A DNA stretch of 64,000 bases from Verrucomicrobiia bacterium (GTDB lineage: Bacteria; Verrucomicrobiota; Verrucomicrobiia; Limisphaerales; Pedosphaeraceae). The stretch spans positions 62,001-126,000 of the forward strand of contig DATAUW010000001.1 in NCBI GenBank assembly GCA_036268055.1, read 5' to 3'. Position numbers and translations under genes: made by a program. The notes beneath the pieces are model-generated. The model saw nothing but the letters and a program-made list of their open reading frames with translations, ran no database searches and was not told where the DNA came from. How positions within the stretch are numbered: the stretch's first letter is position 1; each line of letters starts with the position of its first letter. Positions 60,567 to 64,000 of this stretch are shown one piece after another.

Positions 60567-61853
60567 TTACGGATTTTGTCCCAACTGAAAATTCAAAATA
60601 CTGGTGCGCGTTTGATACTCATATTTCGCCCTCGCTTGCGCAATCTCAGCCTCCGTCTGGTTCAACTGCGCCTGGCTCAACTCCACGATGGAACTTGATC
60701 CCACCTTGTAACGCGCTTGTGCCAGTTCAAAAGATTCGTTGGCGCTTTCGAGCAGTTCTTCGGTGAGCGTCAGCCGTTGCGCGGCGTAATTCAAATTTAG
60801 CCCGGCGATGCGCACGTCGCGAATCACATTGTCCTCGGCATCGCGCAGTACCTCTTCGCTGGCGCGTTCGCGCAATTCCGCTTCGCGCTCGCGCGCCGAA
60901 AAAAGCATCCCGTCGAAAATCGGCACACTGACATTGACCCCGGCGGCGGCATAATTTGCGCGCAACGATTCGTCATGCAACGGAACCACGCCCGCGCTGC
61001 CGATTGCGCTGACGGTCGGATATTGCAAATCTTTCTCCGCGCGCGCGAAACGTCCCGCGGCGTCCTTTTGCAAGCGCAGTTGGATGATGTCTGGGCGATT
61101 TCGCAAGGCCGTTTGCACCAGTTCAGAATCAGCGGGCACGGTGTTCGTCGTAACGGGTTGGTCAACGAGCAGATAATTTTGCTGCACGCGTTCGCCAAGA
61201 ACATTCGAGAGCGTGGCGAATGACGCCTGTAAATCGTTGCCCGCATTGGCGAGCAAAAGCTTGCTCGAAGCCAGGTCCACCTTGGCGAAACTCACGTCGA
61301 GGCCCGACTTGAGTTTGTTGCTCGCGAGTTCGCTGACTTGGTCGTAGGTAAGCTGGCGCGTGGACACGGTTTGTTTGGCCACCGTGAGAATGGATTGCGC
61401 CTGCAACGCCTCGAAATAGGCGGTGTTGACCGCCAGCAGAATTTCCGCGCGTGTGGCCAGCGCGTTTTGCTCTTGCGCGCGCGCTTGCAATTTGGAACTC
61501 GCCGTCAAATTGATGCTACGGCCAAAATCTGTGATGAGTTGACTGACGTTCACGCCGTCGGCTTCGCGCGTGAGGATCAGCGGATTATTCAAGCCACCGG
61601 CGGCGATGCGCGTATTGCTCGCCGTCGAATCCACGGCGGTCGCATTCGCCGTCGCCACAGGAAAATAGGCTGACTGAGCTTCACGCACGACTTGTTTCGC
61701 CGCGAGCGCGATCAGTTCCGCTTCGCTGATTCGCGGATGATGCTGGATCGCTGCCGCCTGCGCTTGCTGAAGCGTGAACGGCTTCATCTCTTCCGCGCGG
61801 GCGCCGCCGATCATCAATGCGACCACGGCCAGGAATGAAAAAAGTTTTTTCAT
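60567..61853 (-). CDS. TolC-family outer membrane efflux protein
   Basis: About 428 residues from the ATG at 61851-61853 (MKKLFSFLAVVALMIGGARA, signal peptide). Two structural repeats of long alpha-helices with Gln and Ala are visible (FTLQQAQAAAIQHHPRISEAE and later LVQTALRNRPDIIQLRLQKDAAG). The family's closing texts are LNLNYAAQRLTLTEELLESANE and YKVGSSSIVELSQAQLNQTEAE. It forms the outer-membrane tunnel of an efflux pump. It follows the RND permease by 19 bases, so both belong to one operon; the adaptor gene is presumably upstream, beyond the right edge. Confidence 0.95.
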   Translation of the reverse strand: MKKLFSFLAVVALMIGGARAEEMKPFTLQQAQAAAIQHHPRISEAELIALAAKQVVREAQSAYFPVATANATAVDSTASNTRIAAGGLNNPLILTREADGVNVSQLITDFGRSINLTASSKLQARAQEQNALATRAEILLAVNTAYFEALQAQSILTVAKQTVSTRQLTYDQVSELASNKLKSGLDVSFAKVDLASSKLLLANAGNDLQASFATLSNVLGERVQQNYLLVDQPVTTNTVPADSELVQTALRNRPDIIQLRLQKDAAGRFARAEKDLQYPTVSAIGSAGVVPLHDESLRANYAAAGVNVSVPIFDGMLFSAREREAELRERASEEVLRDAEDNVIRDVRIAGLNLNYAAQRLTLTEELLESANESFELAQARYKVGSSSIVELSQAQLNQTEAEIAQARAKYEYQTRTSILNFQLGQNP

Positions 61854-61872
61854 ATCGTGAAACATTTTTCGC

Positions 61873-64000
61873 TCAATGCCCTGCCTCGGGTTTGTCATCG
61901 CGATTACGGTACACAATCAAATAAGCCGCTGGAACAATGAACATCGTCAACACGACCGACACCGCCAGTCCGCCGATGATGGCGCGCGCCAGCGGAGCGT
62001 AAGCTTCCGAACCCGTCCCTAGTTTCGCCGCCATGGGAATCAACCCGATCAGCGTCGCCAGCGAAGTCATCAGCACTGGACGCAACCGCACGCGGCACGC
62101 TGTGGCTACCGCTTCACGCAACGGCATCCCATCCGCCCGCAGGCGATGAGTAAATTCCACGATGAGAATACTGTTGGAAACCACGATGCCCACCATCATC
62201 ACCACGCCCATCAACGACATCACGTTCAGCGTCGTCCCCGTGAGCAGCATGATCAACAACGCGCCGGTGAGCCCGGTCGGAACCGCCAACAAAATCAGCG
62301 AAGGGTCAACGAACGATTTGAATTGCGCGACCAGAATTAAATAAACCAGCGCCACGGACAAAATCAATCCCAACCCAAACTTTTGAAAGGACGCATACAT
62401 GCTCTCGACCTGCCCGCGCAAGTTGATGCGCACACCGGTCGGCAGATGAGTGTCCTTCATGATCTTATCAATCCCGCGCGTCACTATGCCCAGGTCTTCT
62501 CCCTTGGTCGAAACATACACGTCAATCACGCGGCCCAGTTGGTAATGGTCCACTTCGGTCGGCGAATCAATCTGATGAATCTTCACCACCGAATCGAGCC
62601 GCGTGGCGTCTTTGAATTTCGGCCCGCGAATCGGAATGGCGCGCAGGCCTTCCAAATCCTTCACCTCGTTCTCGGGAAATTGCACCGTGAGCATGTATTC
62701 ATTGCCGCTGCGCGGGTCCACCCAAAAGCTCGGCGCGATCATGCCGTCGGAATTCACCGCCGTGACCACATTGTCCATCACTTCTTTCGACGACAAGCCC
62801 AGTTCACCCGCGCGATAACGATCCACGTCGAGTTGCAGCGCAGGATAATCCAGGTCCTGCGGAATCAAGACATCGCTTACGCCCGGCAATTTTTTGACCT
62901 CCGCCGCGATTTCCTGCGCGGTCTTGTAAGAGTCGGCGAGCTTCGAGCCGCGGACTTGAATATCAATCGGCGCGGGCAAGCCCAGGTTCAACACCGCATC
63001 CACCAAACCACCTGACTGAAAATACGTGCTGAGTTCCGGCACTTCCACATTCAACTTTTTGCGCACGCGTTCCATGTATTCATAGCTGCCGACGCGATGG
63101 CCTTCCTTGAGGCTCGTTTGCACGAAGGCGGTGTGCTGTCCCGAGTTTGGCGTGTAGATCGCGGAGAAATCCGGCGTGATGCCGATGTTCGCAACGACCA
63201 CATCCAGGTCATTCGTGTTCACCACTTCGCGCACGACTTTCTCCACTTTCTCGACCAGTTGCTTTGTTACTTCGAGCCGCGTGCCGGTGGGCGCTTTTAG
63301 ATTAACGACGAATTGGCCGGGGTCAGTCCGCGGAAAATAGGAAAGCCCCATCCACGGCATCAGCGCGAGGCTGAGAACAAAAATTCCCGTGATGCCAACC
63401 ACCGTCGCCACGGGCCGCAACAACGACCGGTTCAACACGCGCCCATAATCATCCAGCATGCGGTTGAATTTATCGTTGAACCACGCGTTGAAACGTCCGC
63501 CCCACGAGCGTGGTTTTTCGGACGTGGCGCCGTGACCGGCGTGGCCCTTGATGTACCTCGCGCAAAAAAGTGGCACGACCGTCATCGCCACGAAATACGA
63601 CGCAAACAAGGACAACACCACCGCAAGCGCAAGCGCGCTGAAAAGATAACGGCTCGCGCCATAGAGAAATGTGACCGGAAAGAAAACGACGACCGTCGTG
63701 AGCGTCGCCGCAAGCACGGGCAATGCGACTTCCTCGCCGCCCTTCTCGGCCGCGACGGCCGGCGTCTCGCCATGTTCGAGATGCCGGAAAATATTTTCGA
63801 GCACGACCACCGAATTATCAATCAAGCGCGAGAATGCCAGGGCGAGTCCGCCTAGCACCATCGAGTTCACCGTATTCCCGCCCATGTAAAGCGCGATGAA
63901 CGCCGCCAGTGCCGAAAGCGGAATGGAAAGGAAAACGGCCACCGTCGCGCGCATGCTTCCCAGAAAAACCAGAATCATCAATCCCGTCAGCACCAATCCG
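61873..64000 (-). CDS. RND efflux transporter permease (partial)
   Basis: The N-terminal part lies beyond the right edge; about 709 C-terminal residues are present. Visible are the end of the first membrane bundle (MVLTGLMILVFLGSMRATVA, VNSMVLGGLALAFSRLIDNS, VVVLENIFRHLEHG), the loop SYFPRTDPGQFVVNLKAPTG, and a second porter domain. The last bundle carries NSILIVEFTHRLRADGMPLREAV and MTSLATLIGLIPMA. In the first bundle the usual acidic proton-relay position reads SRLIDNSVVVLEN, which keeps Asp. The pump takes drugs or lipids from the periplasm and works with the TolC-family product downstream. Confidence 0.95.
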   Translation of the reverse strand, partial: GLVLTGLMILVFLGSMRATVAVFLSIPLSALAAFIALYMGGNTVNSMVLGGLALAFSRLIDNSVVVLENIFRHLEHGETPAVAAEKGGEEVALPVLAATLTTVVVFFPVTFLYGASRYLFSALALAVVLSLFASYFVAMTVVPLFCARYIKGHAGHGATSEKPRSWGGRFNAWFNDKFNRMLDDYGRVLNRSLLRPVATVVGITGIFVLSLALMPWMGLSYFPRTDPGQFVVNLKAPTGTRLEVTKQLVEKVEKVVREVVNTNDLDVVVANIGITPDFSAIYTPNSGQHTAFVQTSLKEGHRVGSYEYMERVRKKLNVEVPELSTYFQSGGLVDAVLNLGLPAPIDIQVRGSKLADSYKTAQEIAAEVKKLPGVSDVLIPQDLDYPALQLDVDRYRAGELGLSSKEVMDNVVTAVNSDGMIAPSFWVDPRSGNEYMLTVQFPENEVKDLEGLRAIPIRGPKFKDATRLDSVVKIHQIDSPTEVDHYQLGRVIDVYVSTKGEDLGIVTRGIDKIMKDTHLPTGVRINLRGQVESMYASFQKFGLGLILSVALVYLILVAQFKSFVDPSLILLAVPTGLTGALLIMLLTGTTLNVMSLMGVVMMVGIVVSNSILIVEFTHRLRADGMPLREAVATACRVRLRPVLMTSLATLIGLIPMAAKLGTGSEAYAPLARAIIGGLAVSVVLTMFIVPAAYLIVYRNRDDKPEAGH

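Overview
The window reads as a chromosomal piece of a free-living Verrucomicrobiota bacterium, probably a soil or sediment relative of Pedosphaera/Limisphaera. This is inferred from moderately high GC, a protein ending in a VPD-type CTERM sorting signal, DUF1080, NPCBM and many secreted glycoside hydrolases, weak Shine-Dalgarno sites, and intergenic regions packed with short palindromic repeats. No phage, plasmid, CRISPR array or intact insertion sequence was seen.

Layout. 1-6.1 kb: end of an ABC transporter ATPase, a secreted metallopeptidase, secA. 7.1-10.2 kb: a small conserved protein, a sugar-isomerase-like TIM barrel, a lipoprotein and a Gfo/Idh/MocA oxidoreductase. 10.7-13.0 kb: an ECF sigma factor, its anti-sigma factor and a secreted Gly-rich protein. 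13.3-17.7 kb: DUF554 protein, tRNA-Pro, trmB, a holin-like membrane protein, manA and accA, with a possible structured RNA before accA. 18.0-22.0 kb: pgl, zwf and a C-terminally short pyruvate kinase. 22.4-25.4 kb: an EmrAB-type efflux pair. 25.4-27.3 kb: an NPCBM metallopeptidase-like protein.

27.8-32.4 kb is a six-gene minus-strand operon for [NiFe]-hydrogenase maturation (protease, NifU/Rieske-like protein, hypC, hypD, a gmhA-like SIS protein, hypE). It has no hydrogenase subunits and no hypA, hypB or hypF. 34.0-40.0 kb holds the four-gene ligase-associated DNA repair cassette (MBL exonuclease, ATP-dependent ligase, Lhr-like helicase, PdeM phosphoesterase), with every junction overlapping. 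At 40.1-43.1 kb a seven-repeat beta-propeller protein and a VPD-CTERM protein are transcribed divergently from a 570-base region. That region carries two convincing sigma-54 promoters with a cluster of TTGCAA motifs between them. This is the most interesting regulatory signal in the window.

43.2-60.4 kb is a glycan-degradation region: GH92, DUF1080, GH3, GH30, a sodium:solute symporter with a small membrane partner, GH2 and GH36. It is interrupted by tRNA-Leu and by a zinc-ribbon multi-pass membrane protein of unknown role. No SusC/SusD pair is present, so uptake probably goes through the symporter after extracytoplasmic hydrolysis. The window ends with a TolC-family protein and a partial RND efflux pump.

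Several intergenic regions contain no genes but hold chains of perfect hairpins, several of which recur within the window. One recurring family shows a compensatory base-pair change between copies.
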